DNA of 17,747 bases, taken from positions 1-17,747 of the forward strand of contig JANYBE010000051.1 in NCBI GenBank assembly GCA_025360945.1, in the 5' to 3' direction. The DNA is from Rhizobacter sp. GTDB lineage: Bacteria; Pseudomonadota; Gammaproteobacteria; Burkholderiales; Burkholderiaceae_C. Positions 1 through 7,163 of this stretch are shown piece by piece (position 1 is the first letter of the stretch; the number at the start of each line of letters is the position of its first letter). The notes under the pieces are model-generated. The model was not told the DNA's origin. It worked only from the letters and a program-made list of their open reading frames with translations, and made no database searches. The position numbers and the translations under genes were made by a program.

Positions 1-318
1 ACGGCCCGACCCGCCACCGCAGCCTCCGCCCCGGTGGTCGCGCCGTCGAGCGCCGGCCCGGCGTCAACAGCGCCTGCCGGTGCGGCTGCGGCCAGTGGCA
101 CGACCGGCCCGGCGCCACCGCCAGGGGCGGCCCAGTACATGCGCAATCTGCTACCCTACATGAACGGCAGCAGGTTCCCGATACCGGCTTCAGCTGCCAC
201 TACTGCACCGGCCGCGCCTGCGCCGGCACCGGAGTCGCAAACCCCGGCGCCGGCGCCCGCACCGGCAGCGCCCGCACCACCGGATGCACCCGCCAGCGAA
301 GCGAAGGGGGCACCATGA
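1..318 (+). CDS. C-terminal fragment of a Pro/Ala-rich protein (5' end beyond window)
   Basis: The reading frame is open from base 1, so only the last ~105 residues of a longer protein are visible. They are low-complexity and dominated by Ala, Pro, Thr and Ser, with repeated Pro-Ala dipeptides near the end. A short less biased stretch, MRNLLPYMNGSRFPIP, lies around bases 139-183. No catalytic motif is visible. The stop TGA (316-318) overlaps the start ATG of the following pseudopilin (ATGA at 315-318), which indicates an operon and translational coupling. From position it is probably a component of the same type II secretion-like system, for example the Pro-rich tail of an envelope protein, but the family cannot be identified from this fragment. 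A GTG at 34 is an in-frame internal codon, not a supported start. I am confident that it is coding and unsure of function. Confidence 0.6.
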   Translation, partial: TARPATAASAPVVAPSSAGPASTAPAGAAAASGTTGPAPPPGAAQYMRNLLPYMNGSRFPIPASAATTAPAAPAPAPESQTPAPAPAPAAPAPPDAPASEAKGAP

Positions 319-824
319 GCGTGCCGGGCAGCCGCGCCGTCGCGTGCGGCTTCACCCTCATCGAGATCCTAATCACACTGGCGCTCGTGGGCTTGCTCGC
401 GATGGGCAGCTCGCCGCTCTTCGAATTGACGGCCCACCGGCAAAAGGAGGCAGACCTGCGGGAGTCGCTGCGCGTCATTCGCGGCGGACTCGATGCCTAC
501 AAGGCAGCCGTCGACACTGGCGCGCTGACCAAGGTGGCCGGGCAGTCGGGCTACCCGCCAACGTTGGACGTTCTGACGGAATCCCTGCTCCGCGCGGATG
601 CGGCCGATTCGAACGGCACCGGTACGGCGAGTCGCATCGTCATCTTGCGCCGCCTGCCGCGCGATCCATTCTTTCCAGACCCACAGGTGCCCGCAGCACA
701 GACCTGGAACGTCCGCGGTTACGCCAGCCGACCGGACGACCCGCAGCCCGGTGACGACGTCTTCGACGTGTCGTCGAAGTCGACCCGCAACGCGCTCGAC
801 GGCACGCCGTACGCATCGTGGTAG
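315..824 (+). CDS. Type II secretion GspG-like pseudopilin
   Basis: This 169-aa protein carries a class III prepilin signal. A short leader ends in Gly12, followed by Phe13 and the sequence FTLIEILITLALVGLL, with Glu at mature position +5, as required for prepilin peptidase processing and N-methylation. A hydrophobic helix of about 20 residues follows. The C-terminal domain resembles GspG/PulG: a YPPTLDVL segment, a LRRLPRDPF segment, and a final block ending in DGTPYASW that matches the usual GspG ending. In the family, such proteins form a periplasmic pseudopilus that pushes substrates through an outer-membrane secretin. The start ATG overlaps the preceding stop (ATGA). The next pseudopilin starts 5 bases after this stop, or overlaps it if the alternative GTG is used. 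It could instead belong to a type IV-pilus-like machine, but the GspG-like C-terminus argues for type II secretion. Confidence 0.88.
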   Translation: MSVPGSRAVACGFTLIEILITLALVGLLAMGSSPLFELTAHRQKEADLRESLRVIRGGLDAYKAAVDTGALTKVAGQSGYPPTLDVLTESLLRADAADSNGTGTASRIVILRRLPRDPFFPDPQVPAAQTWNVRGYASRPDDPQPGDDVFDVSSKSTRNALDGTPYASW

Positions 825-829
825 CGTCA

Positions 830-1234
830 ATGCCTCGACCTATCGCAGCCCGCCGTGACGCGCGCCGCGCGCGCCCGGCTGGCTTCACGCTGATCGAGAT
901 GCTGGTCGTGATGACCTTGATCGCACTTCTGCTCACGCTCGCCGTGCCTCGCTATTTCGGCTCCGTCGATAGCGGCAAGCTGATCGTCCAGCGCCAGAAT
1001 GCGGCAACGATCCGCGATGCGATCGACAAGTTCGACGCCGATCTCGGCCACTTTCCCGAATCGCTCGACGAACTGGTCGCCAAGCACTATCTCAGGCAGA
1101 TCCCGATCGATCCGGTGTCAGAGCTCGCGACTTGGGTGGTGATCGCGCCGCCCGATCCGACGCAGGGCAATGTGTACGACGTGCTCCCCGTATCTTCGCC
1201 CGCGTCGGCAGCAGCCTCCGGGCCCATTCCATGA
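830..1234 (+). CDS. Second GspG-like pseudopilin
   Basis: This 134-aa protein (from ATG 830) has an Arg-rich leader of 18 residues ending in Gly, then FTLIEMLVVMTLIALLLTLA with Glu at +5, a canonical prepilin cleavage and methylation site. After the helix come a coiled segment (QRQNAATIRDAIDKFDADLG), a FPESLDELV segment and a LRQIPIDPVSELATWVV segment, all typical of the GspG-like family. The tail is odd: after VYDV the usual DG-x-PY-x-W ending is missing and is replaced by a short Ala/Ser/Pro stretch. A GTG at 818 would add four residues and overlap the upstream gene. Neither start has a good Shine-Dalgarno, so ATG 830 is preferred by codon only. The stop overlaps the next start (ATGA at 1231-1234). 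It is likely a second pseudopilin subunit of the same machine. Confidence 0.85.
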   Translation: MPRPIAARRDARRARPAGFTLIEMLVVMTLIALLLTLAVPRYFGSVDSGKLIVQRQNAATIRDAIDKFDADLGHFPESLDELVAKHYLRQIPIDPVSELATWVVIAPPDPTQGNVYDVLPVSSPASAAASGPIP

Positions 1235-1833
1235 CGCCTCACATCATCTTCGCGCGCCATCGGCAGGCCCGAGTCTTCCGGCCCGATCGAGGCGTCGTCC
1301 TCCTCGCCTTGCTGATTGCGCTGGCCTTGCTCGCAATCGGACTCATGAGCGCGGTGGACGTTTGGACGCTGTCACGACAGCGCGAGCGAGAACAGGAACT
1401 GCTGTTCGTCGGAGATCAATACCGCAAGGCCATCAGACACTACTACCTCTCAGCGCCTGCGGGCGGCCAACGCGGGTATCCGCCGAGCATCGACGTGCTG
1501 CTGCAGGACGACCGCTTCCCCATCCCGGTGCGGCACTTGCGGCGCGCCTATCCCGATCCGATCACTGGCAACGCCGAGTGGGGCCTGCTGCGCGCCGGGG
1601 ACCGAATCCTCGGCGTGTACAGCCTCTCGGAAGTCCACCCGATCAAGCAGGCGGGGTTCCCGCCAGCAGACCAGACCTTCAGCGACGCCGCGGGCTACAA
1701 GGACTGGGTATTCGCCTACCTACCGCGTCGCGGTGTTGGGGCAGTTCCTAGTAAGCCCGCCTCCGGTCCACCGCCAACAGACAGGCCACCCATGACCCCC
1801 TCGCCAACACCCAGTCGCCGGAGCCCGTCATGA
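1231..1833 (+). CDS. Non-canonical pseudopilin-like protein of the secretion operon
   Basis: This is a 200-aa protein from the ATG at 1231, which overlaps the previous stop; an in-frame GTG upstream at 1132 would run back through the preceding gene and is rejected. A basic leader of about 21 residues ends in Arg-Gly, followed by a hydrophobic helix (VVLLALLIALALLAIGLM). The mature +5 residue is Ala rather than Glu, as in GspK-type minor pseudopilins. Next come a charged coiled segment (REREQELLFVGDQYRKAI) and conserved-looking YPPSIDVLL, RHLRRAYPDPITG and DWVFAYLP segments, a pattern I know from pseudopilin-like proteins in betaproteobacterial secretion clusters. The last ~30 residues are a Pro/Ser-rich tail. 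A role at the tip or in assembly of the pseudopilus is inferred from the missing Glu and from position. The stop overlaps the response-regulator start. Confidence 0.8.
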   Translation: MTPHIIFARHRQARVFRPDRGVVLLALLIALALLAIGLMSAVDVWTLSRQREREQELLFVGDQYRKAIRHYYLSAPAGGQRGYPPSIDVLLQDDRFPIPVRHLRRAYPDPITGNAEWGLLRAGDRILGVYSLSEVHPIKQAGFPPADQTFSDAAGYKDWVFAYLPRRGVGAVPSKPASGPPPTDRPPMTPSPTPSRRSPS

Positions 1834-2657
1834 CCATTCGTGTTCTGCTCGTCGATGACAACAACTTGTTCCGCAAGGGCTTGGCAGCGCTGATCTCGGC
1901 GCATCCGGATTTCACCGTTGTCGGCGACGTGCGAACGTGCAAGGAGGCGGTTCAGGCATCGATTCAGACCGAGCCAGACGTTGTCGTCACAGACATCATC
2001 CTGGGGGGTGTCAACGGTCTCGAATGCGTGGCACAGATCAAGCGCCGGCAGCCACGGGTGCGCATTGTCCTGCTGACCAACTTGCGGACCGAGGATCACG
2101 TGCGTTCGGCGCTTCGCCTGGGCGCCGACGGCTACGTGCTCAAAGACACGTCGATCGAGGAAGTGCACCTGGCTTTGCGCAGTGTCGCGATGGGCAAGAA
2201 GTACCTCAGCCCGGACGTCTCGGAACAGGTTTTCGATACCTTCCTTCAACCACGGCGCGCCGCAGGCAGGGTCTCGCGCCTAGATCTTCTGACGGCGCGC
2301 GAACGCAGCATCCTGCAACTGATCGCTGAAGGCAGGACGAACCGCGGTGCCGCGGAGTTCCTCAGTGTCAGCCCGAAGACCGTGGAGAAGCATCGTGCCA
2401 GCCTGATGCATAAGCTGGGCTTGCGCAACGCGGCCGAGCTGACCCTGGTGGCGATCGACCTCGGACTCATTGAGCGGCCATCGTCCCTCGCACGTCTGAC
2501 AAACGGCATCGCCCTCGAACCCGAATCTCGAAATGGTCGCGCTCGCGTGTCGGCAGACGACGCTCACGGCACGTTCGATATCGTCAGCGCTCCGGTGCCG
2601 CTCGGCCCGGAGTTTCTTCAGACCTACGCACGGGAGTTCGATGTCGACGATTCCTGA
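1830..2657 (+). CDS. NarL/FixJ-family response regulator (receiver + LuxR-type HTH)
   Basis: This 275-aa cytoplasmic regulator has two recognisable domains. The receiver (residues ~3-120) has the acidic pair Asp9-Asp10, phospho-acceptor Asp55 (in VVVTDIILGG), Thr83 and Lys105, so it should accept phosphate. The LuxR-type helix-turn-helix (~150-210) begins LTARERSILQLIAEG and has the recognition region SVSPKTVEKHRASLMHKLGL. The usual TNKEIA motif reads TNRGAA here. A tail of about 60 residues after the HTH is longer than normal for the family and has no recognised domain. ATGA at 1830-1833 couples it to the upstream pseudopilin. No sensor kinase is present in the window. Its targets are unknown; the secretion operon itself and the convergent exoprotein operon are the obvious candidates by context. 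Confidence 0.92.
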   Translation: MTIRVLLVDDNNLFRKGLAALISAHPDFTVVGDVRTCKEAVQASIQTEPDVVVTDIILGGVNGLECVAQIKRRQPRVRIVLLTNLRTEDHVRSALRLGADGYVLKDTSIEEVHLALRSVAMGKKYLSPDVSEQVFDTFLQPRRAAGRVSRLDLLTARERSILQLIAEGRTNRGAAEFLSVSPKTVEKHRASLMHKLGLRNAAELTLVAIDLGLIERPSSLARLTNGIALEPESRNGRARVSADDAHGTFDIVSAPVPLGPEFLQTYAREFDVDDS

Positions 2658-2868
2658 ATCACAGGCCTACGTGGGCTTGCCGAGCTGAGACATCAGACGG
2701 CATGTTGGAGACCACGTAAGTCGGCAATCGGGTTGCGCACAGGACGTCGAGCGCCGGCCGTTACGTTGCCATTGGAATCCTCCGCTAGGAACCGGCCCCG
2801 CTCTTCAGTGCGTCATCATCCCGCTGCACTCGGGCGCCCACTCGGCCAGTGCAGGCGTGGCGCGATGC
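2658..2868. other. Convergent intergenic region
   Basis: These 211 bases separate the ends of the + strand secretion/regulator operon and the - strand oxidase-associated operon. No supportable gene is seen. The only clear structure is the hairpin listed separately at 2824-2854. No T-rich tract follows a strong stem on either strand, so termination here may depend on Rho. Confidence 0.6.
2824..2854 (-). terminator. Hairpin after the cytochrome gene, possible terminator
   Basis: A perfect 7-base inverted repeat (CTGCACT at 2824-2830, AGTGCAG at 2848-2854) encloses a 17-base GC-rich loop, 14 bases beyond the stop of the cytochrome gene. No U-run follows on either strand, so it is not a classic Rho-independent terminator. 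It could be an mRNA 3'-end stabilising hairpin, or it could be chance. Confidence 0.3.
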
Positions 2869-4590
2869 TCAGGGCACCAGCCAGTCGCCGTCGGCAATGA
2901 TCTTCGATCCGCCGTTCGCGCCGAATCGGACCAGGTATCCGCCCTTGGAGGCAAAGTGCTGGTTTTCTGCGAGCGTGAGCCGCGGGTAGTAGCCGGTGAC
3001 GATCCGGTGCTCGACCATCGACTGCAGTTCCTCGATCAGGTAGGGGCCATAGAACGTGTCGACCATCCCGTTCAGCGCTTCCGACACCAGGCCGCAGGCG
3101 AGGTACGTGTCGGTCTGCATCTGCTCGTCGACGAGTTTGATCCCGCGGATCCTGAACCAACCAAGCGGAAAGTCAACGCGCACGACACGCTTGTTCGGCA
3201 AGTCGAACGGATACGCCATGTGCATGCGCGCCCGCCAGTCGACCGGCAGCGGCGAGCGCTCGAGGCCGCCCATCAGGCCGGACATATAGACGAGCGGCGG
3301 CGCGTCCCGGGCATCGCCCATGGCCGCCAAGTCGGGCGGCCGCAACCAAAGCACCAACGCGTCCGTGCTGGACCCCGAACGCAGCGCACCAGCAAGATCA
3401 CGATCGCCCTGCGCCAAAACTGATTCGCGCACGTCGATGCCCTTGTCCCTGAGCGTGCGGGCGAGCGCCTGCGCGCCGGCCTCGCCGCCGTCGCCCGCGC
3501 GATAGACCTGGTGCACGGTCTTGACGGGCGAGTCCCGTGTGGATGCGGTCAGCCCAGCGCCGATGAGCCCGGCCTCAAGCAGGGTGCCGCGCGACAAGTA
3601 GAGTTCGAAGAAGTCTCCCGGCGCGTCCACCGGCACTTCCACGTTCGGGAACAGGCAAGCCAGGCGCTGCTTTTCGCAGAATGCGTGGACCGGAGCCCAG
3701 TTGCGCCCCAGGCCCGATACGACCGCCAGCACAGGGTCTTGGGCCAAGTGGCGATCCAGCTGCTCGCCCCAGGTCGACGGCGGGCCACTCAGGTCCCAGA
3801 CGTGCAGTGCCCATTGCCGGTGGACCATGAACATCGATCGACCGTATTGGGTCCGGCCGGAGGCGCGCATCGGGGCGCTGGGCTTCATTTGGCGCGAATT
3901 GCGCTCGGCGAAGAACTTCTCCATGACCTCGAGCATCGCCTGACGCCGCTGGGGCTCGACCTCGGGGGTGACTATCGTGGCGAAATGCAACGTGCCCGGC
4001 GTGACGCCCGGCACGCGCTCGGGGTAGAGCGTGTTCAGGTAGGCAATCAACGACGACATGTCGGCGTCGTCAAGGGCGAAGCGGGGCATCAGGCTGCTGA
4101 GCGTGCGTCCGTTGGCGTCGACGCCTTCGCGCAGCGCCCGTGCCAGCGTCTCATGGGTGTAGGGCGGCCGGTTGCTGCGCATGCCGTCGACGTACGGCAG
4201 GTTCGCCTCATCGTGCCCAGCATTGGGCTGGAACAGGTAGCGGCCGGCGATCGGTGGGATCTGGTTGACGGCTGAGCCGCTACTGATGCCGCTGCTCTGA
4301 TGGGTCGAACCGAGTCCGCTGCGCTGATGGCAGTTGACGCATGCGGCGCCAGCCCCCTTCGCGCCCGGAAGTCCGCCGTCGCGCACCGCCTGCAGCGCGG
4401 CTCCCGACGGCAGGACGCCTCGCAGGTAGATGGCTTCGCCGATCCTAGCCGCGGCCGCGCTTGCGACCAGGTCCTGTGTGCCCCTGGCGGTCACCGGCGC
4501 GCCCGCCACGGCCAACACGGGAGCGGCCAGGAGCGCAACTGCCACCCACCACCCCGCCCGCGTCACTGCTTTGGAGCCGCCGCGGTTCAC
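2869..4590 (-). CDS. c-type cytochrome fused to a type 1 periplasmic-binding-like domain
   Basis: This 573-aa exported protein starts at GTG 4590, overlapping the previous stop (GTGA at 4587-4590). The N-terminus is a signal peptide: basic n-region, hydrophobic core WWVAVALLAAPVLAVAGA. Residues ~45-190 form a monohaem cytochrome c domain with haem-attachment motif CVNCH at 84-88, a plausible distal ligand Met168 in LSSLMPRF, and the usual C-terminal helix (MSSLIAYLNTLYP). Residues ~200-565 resemble the type 1 periplasmic-binding fold of ABC-type receptor proteins, with recognisable segments such as DPVLAVVSGLG, PPLVYMSGLMGG and a YYPRLTLAENQHF-type ending. This domain might bind a small ligand or serve as a scaffold. 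Lying last in the - strand operon with a multicopper-oxidase-like exoprotein, it is a candidate periplasmic electron carrier or redox sensor. That role is inferred; the cytochrome assignment is firm. Confidence 0.87.
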   Translation of the reverse strand: MNRGGSKAVTRAGWWVAVALLAAPVLAVAGAPVTARGTQDLVASAAAARIGEAIYLRGVLPSGAALQAVRDGGLPGAKGAGAACVNCHQRSGLGSTHQSSGISSGSAVNQIPPIAGRYLFQPNAGHDEANLPYVDGMRSNRPPYTHETLARALREGVDANGRTLSSLMPRFALDDADMSSLIAYLNTLYPERVPGVTPGTLHFATIVTPEVEPQRRQAMLEVMEKFFAERNSRQMKPSAPMRASGRTQYGRSMFMVHRQWALHVWDLSGPPSTWGEQLDRHLAQDPVLAVVSGLGRNWAPVHAFCEKQRLACLFPNVEVPVDAPGDFFELYLSRGTLLEAGLIGAGLTASTRDSPVKTVHQVYRAGDGGEAGAQALARTLRDKGIDVRESVLAQGDRDLAGALRSGSSTDALVLWLRPPDLAAMGDARDAPPLVYMSGLMGGLERSPLPVDWRARMHMAYPFDLPNKRVVRVDFPLGWFRIRGIKLVDEQMQTDTYLACGLVSEALNGMVDTFYGPYLIEELQSMVEHRIVTGYYPRLTLAENQHFASKGGYLVRFGANGGSKIIADGDWLVP

Positions 4591-5426
4591 CGGGGCACTG
4601 CCCTGGATTCGGCGGTGGCCCTGCCGCGGGGGGCACCGAGGTCATCAAATTCGCGGTCATCGATCTCGGGATTCAGCGCCACCCGTTCGATCACCATCCG
4701 GTCGGGCTTGCCGCCGGCGGCCCCACTGATCTCGATCACGGAGGGCACCGCCAAGCCCTCGATTTCCTTGTATTCGCGAAAGCGCACGGAGACCGTTCCC
4801 TTGGCTCCTGCCTTGTCGTATGTCGCGCGGTCGTATCGGGATTCGAGAAAGCTTTCGGCGTCGACCCAAACCGTCTGGTGCTCCGACGTGGCGAGCTTGA
4901 CACCCACGCGATAGGTCCTGCGGCCTTCGAGCTCTTCGGTGCCCTCCAGCTCGACCGTGGTGCCCTTGACGCGATAGTCGATCAGCGGTCCCACGAGCCC
5001 CGGCGCAGACCTGGCGAATCTGACCTCCTGGGCCGTGAACTGCTTCACCTCCGGCCGGCCGTCCTGGCCGAGCTTCATTTTCCAGCCGCTCGTGCCATTG
5101 AAAACCCTCAGGCTGCGCTGGCTCGGTTCGGTGATTTCGAAGCGGGACTTGCCGGGCCGCTTTTCCTGCAGCCGAAACGGCAGGCTCGGCACCGCGGAAC
5201 GCGCACTTTCAAGGTGGCCCTCCCAAATGAGGGTCGCAATTTTGCGCCAGGCCTGAAGCCCGCCCTGCACCTCGACACTCCTATCGACGATCTGCTCCGC
5301 GGTCATCGCAGCCGGGGCTGGCCTAGTGGGTTCGCCCAGCGCGGCCCTCGCAGCGGACAGCGCCAGGCAGCCGGCACTGGCCAGGGCCGCCGTGGCGAGC
5401 ACAGAGGCGGCGCGCGAAATATTCAT
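4587..5426 (-). CDS. Exported LolA-like (outer-membrane lipoprotein-sorting-like) protein A
   Basis: This is a 279-aa protein from ATG 5426, chosen because a GGAG sequence lies 8 bases upstream and because it places a signal peptide (MNISRAASVLATAALASAGC) at the N-terminus. An in-frame start at 5528 gives a charged, non-signal leader that overlaps the previous gene. Cleavage may be after SAARA. The Cys in SAGC resembles a weak lipobox, so a lipoprotein is possible. The mature part looks like the LolA/LolB half-barrel fold: AEQIVDRSVEVQGGLQAWRKI, a FRLQEKRPGKSRFEI strand pair, VFNGTSGWKM, and alternating strands around ELEGTEELEGRRTYRV and HQTVWVDAESFLESRYD. The fold is known for binding lipids or hydrophobic ligands in the periplasm; the ligand here is unknown. 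It is a paralogue of the next gene upstream. GTGA overlap couples it to the cytochrome gene. Confidence 0.82.
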   Translation of the reverse strand: MNISRAASVLATAALASAGCLALSAARAALGEPTRPAPAAMTAEQIVDRSVEVQGGLQAWRKIATLIWEGHLESARSAVPSLPFRLQEKRPGKSRFEITEPSQRSLRVFNGTSGWKMKLGQDGRPEVKQFTAQEVRFARSAPGLVGPLIDYRVKGTTVELEGTEELEGRRTYRVGVKLATSEHQTVWVDAESFLESRYDRATYDKAGAKGTVSVRFREYKEIEGLAVPSVIEISGAAGGKPDRMVIERVALNPEIDDREFDDLGAPRGRATAESRAVPR

Positions 5427-5499
5427 GAGGGAGGCTCCAGGAGGGCACGCGGCGGGCCGACGCAAGCAGGCGCGGCGCGTCGTCTCGATGTCCGGCGTG

Positions 5500-6492
5500 C
5501 TACGCGTGTGGCTTCGTGAACACCGCATCGGCGAACGCCGGGTTGATAGCTGCCTTCTCGACCAGCAACTTGTGCGTGTCGGGGTAACCGTCGACCGCGG
5601 TTTCCAGCACGAACGGGATCATCACGCCCTGCACAGATCGGAAGTCACGCTGGTAAACGTAGACCGGATGCATCTTGCCGTCCATGCGTTTCGGGAAACC
5701 CTCGACCTTCACATCGAGGAACGTTCTGGCGTCAATCCACACGTGCTTGACGGTCCCGCCCTTGGGGGTGACCTTGAGCCGGTACGCTGGCTGCGCGTCC
5801 ACCAAGTCTGCGCCTTCCAGCTCGACCTTCGTGCCCTTGGCCGCGTGATCGATCAGCGGGCCGTCGAGATCCCCGCGCGATGCCTCAGTGCTGGCCTCGT
5901 CCGCCGAGAACGGTTCGACGTCATTGCGGTTCATGAAGGGGCGGTACTTCCAGCCTTGCTTGCCGTCGAACACCTGCACCGCCGTCTTGCCGTCGAACTC
6001 GATTTCCATCCTCACCCGGTTGGGGCGTTTCAGGTCGAGCGTGAACGGCAGCAGGATCTGCTTGTCCGACTCGACGTCGGCATTGGCCGCAACTACTTGG
6101 GCGTTGCTGCCCTTGCCGCCCGCCTTTGCCGACGCGTGGAACAGCTTTTCTGCGCGCGCAATGTTGTCGCCCTTGCCCGCTTCGATCTTGCCGCTGAGCT
6201 GCATCGTCTGCACCGTCGTCCAGACCTGCGCGCCGCCGCGGGCGGCGACATGCTTCTCGACGATCTGCGCGGCGCTCAGCGGCGGTACCTGCGGCTCGCT
6301 TACGGGCGCCGACGCGTTGGCAGCCGGTGCCTTGGCGAGGGCTGCCCTAGTGATGGCTGCCTTGGAGCTCTTGGCCTGACTGATGCCGACGGCCGGCGAC
6401 GTGGCATCAGCCGCCGCCACCGCCTGGGACAAGGTCAACGCCGATGCGGCACCGGCCAAGATGGCCGCGAGAATGGGTCGAATGGCAAACAT
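5500..6492 (-). CDS. Exported LolA-like protein B, paralogue of the downstream gene
   Basis: This 330-aa protein starts at ATG 6492, with AGGGAG about 9 bases upstream. A clear signal peptide (MFAIRPILAAILAGAASALT, cleavage near AVAA) is followed by an Ala/Lys/Pro-rich linker to residue ~70. The LolA-like core then begins with AAQIVEKHVAARGGAQVWTTV, matching EQIVDRSVEVQGGLQAW in the neighbour. Other shared blocks are VFDGKQGWKYRPF, the GPLIDHAAKGTKVELEGADLV stretch (neighbour GPLIDYRVKGTTVELEGTEEL), HVWIDARTFLDVKVEGFP and a closing INPAFADAVF motif (neighbour LNPEIDDREF). It differs by an insert of about 30 residues near 105-140 (KGDNIARAEKLFHASAKAGG region). It is likely a periplasmic carrier or chaperone for a hydrophobic or cell-surface component; the specific function is unknown. 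It lies 26 bases after the preceding gene and 73 bases before its paralogue. Confidence 0.83.
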   Translation of the reverse strand: MFAIRPILAAILAGAASALTLSQAVAAADATSPAVGISQAKSSKAAITRAALAKAPAANASAPVSEPQVPPLSAAQIVEKHVAARGGAQVWTTVQTMQLSGKIEAGKGDNIARAEKLFHASAKAGGKGSNAQVVAANADVESDKQILLPFTLDLKRPNRVRMEIEFDGKTAVQVFDGKQGWKYRPFMNRNDVEPFSADEASTEASRGDLDGPLIDHAAKGTKVELEGADLVDAQPAYRLKVTPKGGTVKHVWIDARTFLDVKVEGFPKRMDGKMHPVYVYQRDFRSVQGVMIPFVLETAVDGYPDTHKLLVEKAAINPAFADAVFTKPHA

Positions 6493-6518
6493 CGCTTGCT
6501 CTCCCTAAAGGTTGTGCT

Positions 6519-7163
6519 TCAGTCCACGACGACATTGTTGGCCCTGAATGGGCCAATCACCACGTCGACTCGGTCGCCACGCGCGACGCGGCGGCCCTTG
6601 TTCGAAAAAGTCATCCAGTACGAGCGACCTGCCACCGGCGTCGGGGTCTGGCGCAATTGGCCGACCTTCTCCATGGTCGGCACCACCAGGCTCACGCCTG
6701 CCTTGGGGTCGTCCAGCGTGGCCTCGTTTTGCTTGTCGTGCAGCGCCCCGGCCTTGTCGGGGTCGACAACGCGGTAGCTGAACCGCACCAGTTCACCGGA
6801 TTCGACGAGCTTCACGCTGATCGAATCGATACCCCAGAACAGTGCGTAATGAAGTCCAGCACGCCCGGCGAAACGATTCGGAGCATAGGGCGAGGGCGTC
6901 GGTGGCGCCGGCGCGCCGTGGGCGGCCTGGGTCTTGTTCGCCACGGCCTTGGCCGTGGCCGCAGGTGCTGGCGATGCAGCCCTGCTGGACGCGGCAGGCG
7001 CGGATGCGGCGGCCGGCGGCTGTGGCATATCGGCCGCCCTGGCGCCGCACATCAGCAGCGCCGCGATTGGCGCAGCGCACAGCGCGCGCAGGACGAGGCC
7101 CGACGTCAGCTTCTTCGATCTGAACCGCACAGCAGCAAGTTCCTCTGCACAGAACGAGCTCAC
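6519..7163 (-). CDS. Exported protein of unknown function with Ala/Pro-rich linker
   Basis: This is a 214-aa protein if it starts at GTG 7163, which overlaps the previous stop (GTGA at 7160-7163), the same arrangement as at the cytochrome gene. A longer in-frame start at 7220 would lie inside the upstream gene. The N-terminus has a basic stretch (RFRSKKL) then a hydrophobic core ending in LLMCGARAADM, a plausible signal peptide although its n-region is long. An Ala/Pro/Ser-rich linker covers about residues 45-95. The C-terminal ~115 residues look like a compact beta domain, including FWGIDSISVKLVESGELVRF, RSYWMTFSNKGRRV and a last strand DRVDVVIGPFRANNVVVD. I recognise no named family. Operon position suggests a periplasmic or outer-membrane accessory of the oxidase system. 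Confidence 0.75.
   Translation of the reverse strand: MSSFCAEELAAVRFRSKKLTSGLVLRALCAAPIAALLMCGARAADMPQPPAAASAPAASSRAASPAPAATAKAVANKTQAAHGAPAPPTPSPYAPNRFAGRAGLHYALFWGIDSISVKLVESGELVRFSYRVVDPDKAGALHDKQNEATLDDPKAGVSLVVPTMEKVGQLRQTPTPVAGRSYWMTFSNKGRRVARGDRVDVVIGPFRANNVVVD

Noticed and set aside
34..300. Pro/Ala-coding sequence as a possible DNA tandem repeat
   Set aside because: The codons vary and no exact DNA period is visible; it is a low-complexity protein tail.
1132..1230. Upstream GTG start for the third pseudopilin
   Set aside because: It would overlap the second pseudopilin by about 100 bases and put about 33 extra residues before the prepilin leader; ATG 1231 gives the operon-typical ATGA overlap.
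3511..4275. 254-residue + strand frame and several others opposite the cytochrome gene
   Set aside because: The - strand frame has a CXXCH motif, signal peptide and conserved binding-fold segments; the + strand frames have none.
5326..6777. 483-residue open frame on the + strand over the LolA-like genes
   Set aside because: It is opposite genes with clear signal peptides and paralogous conserved blocks. The composition is typical of a shadow frame.
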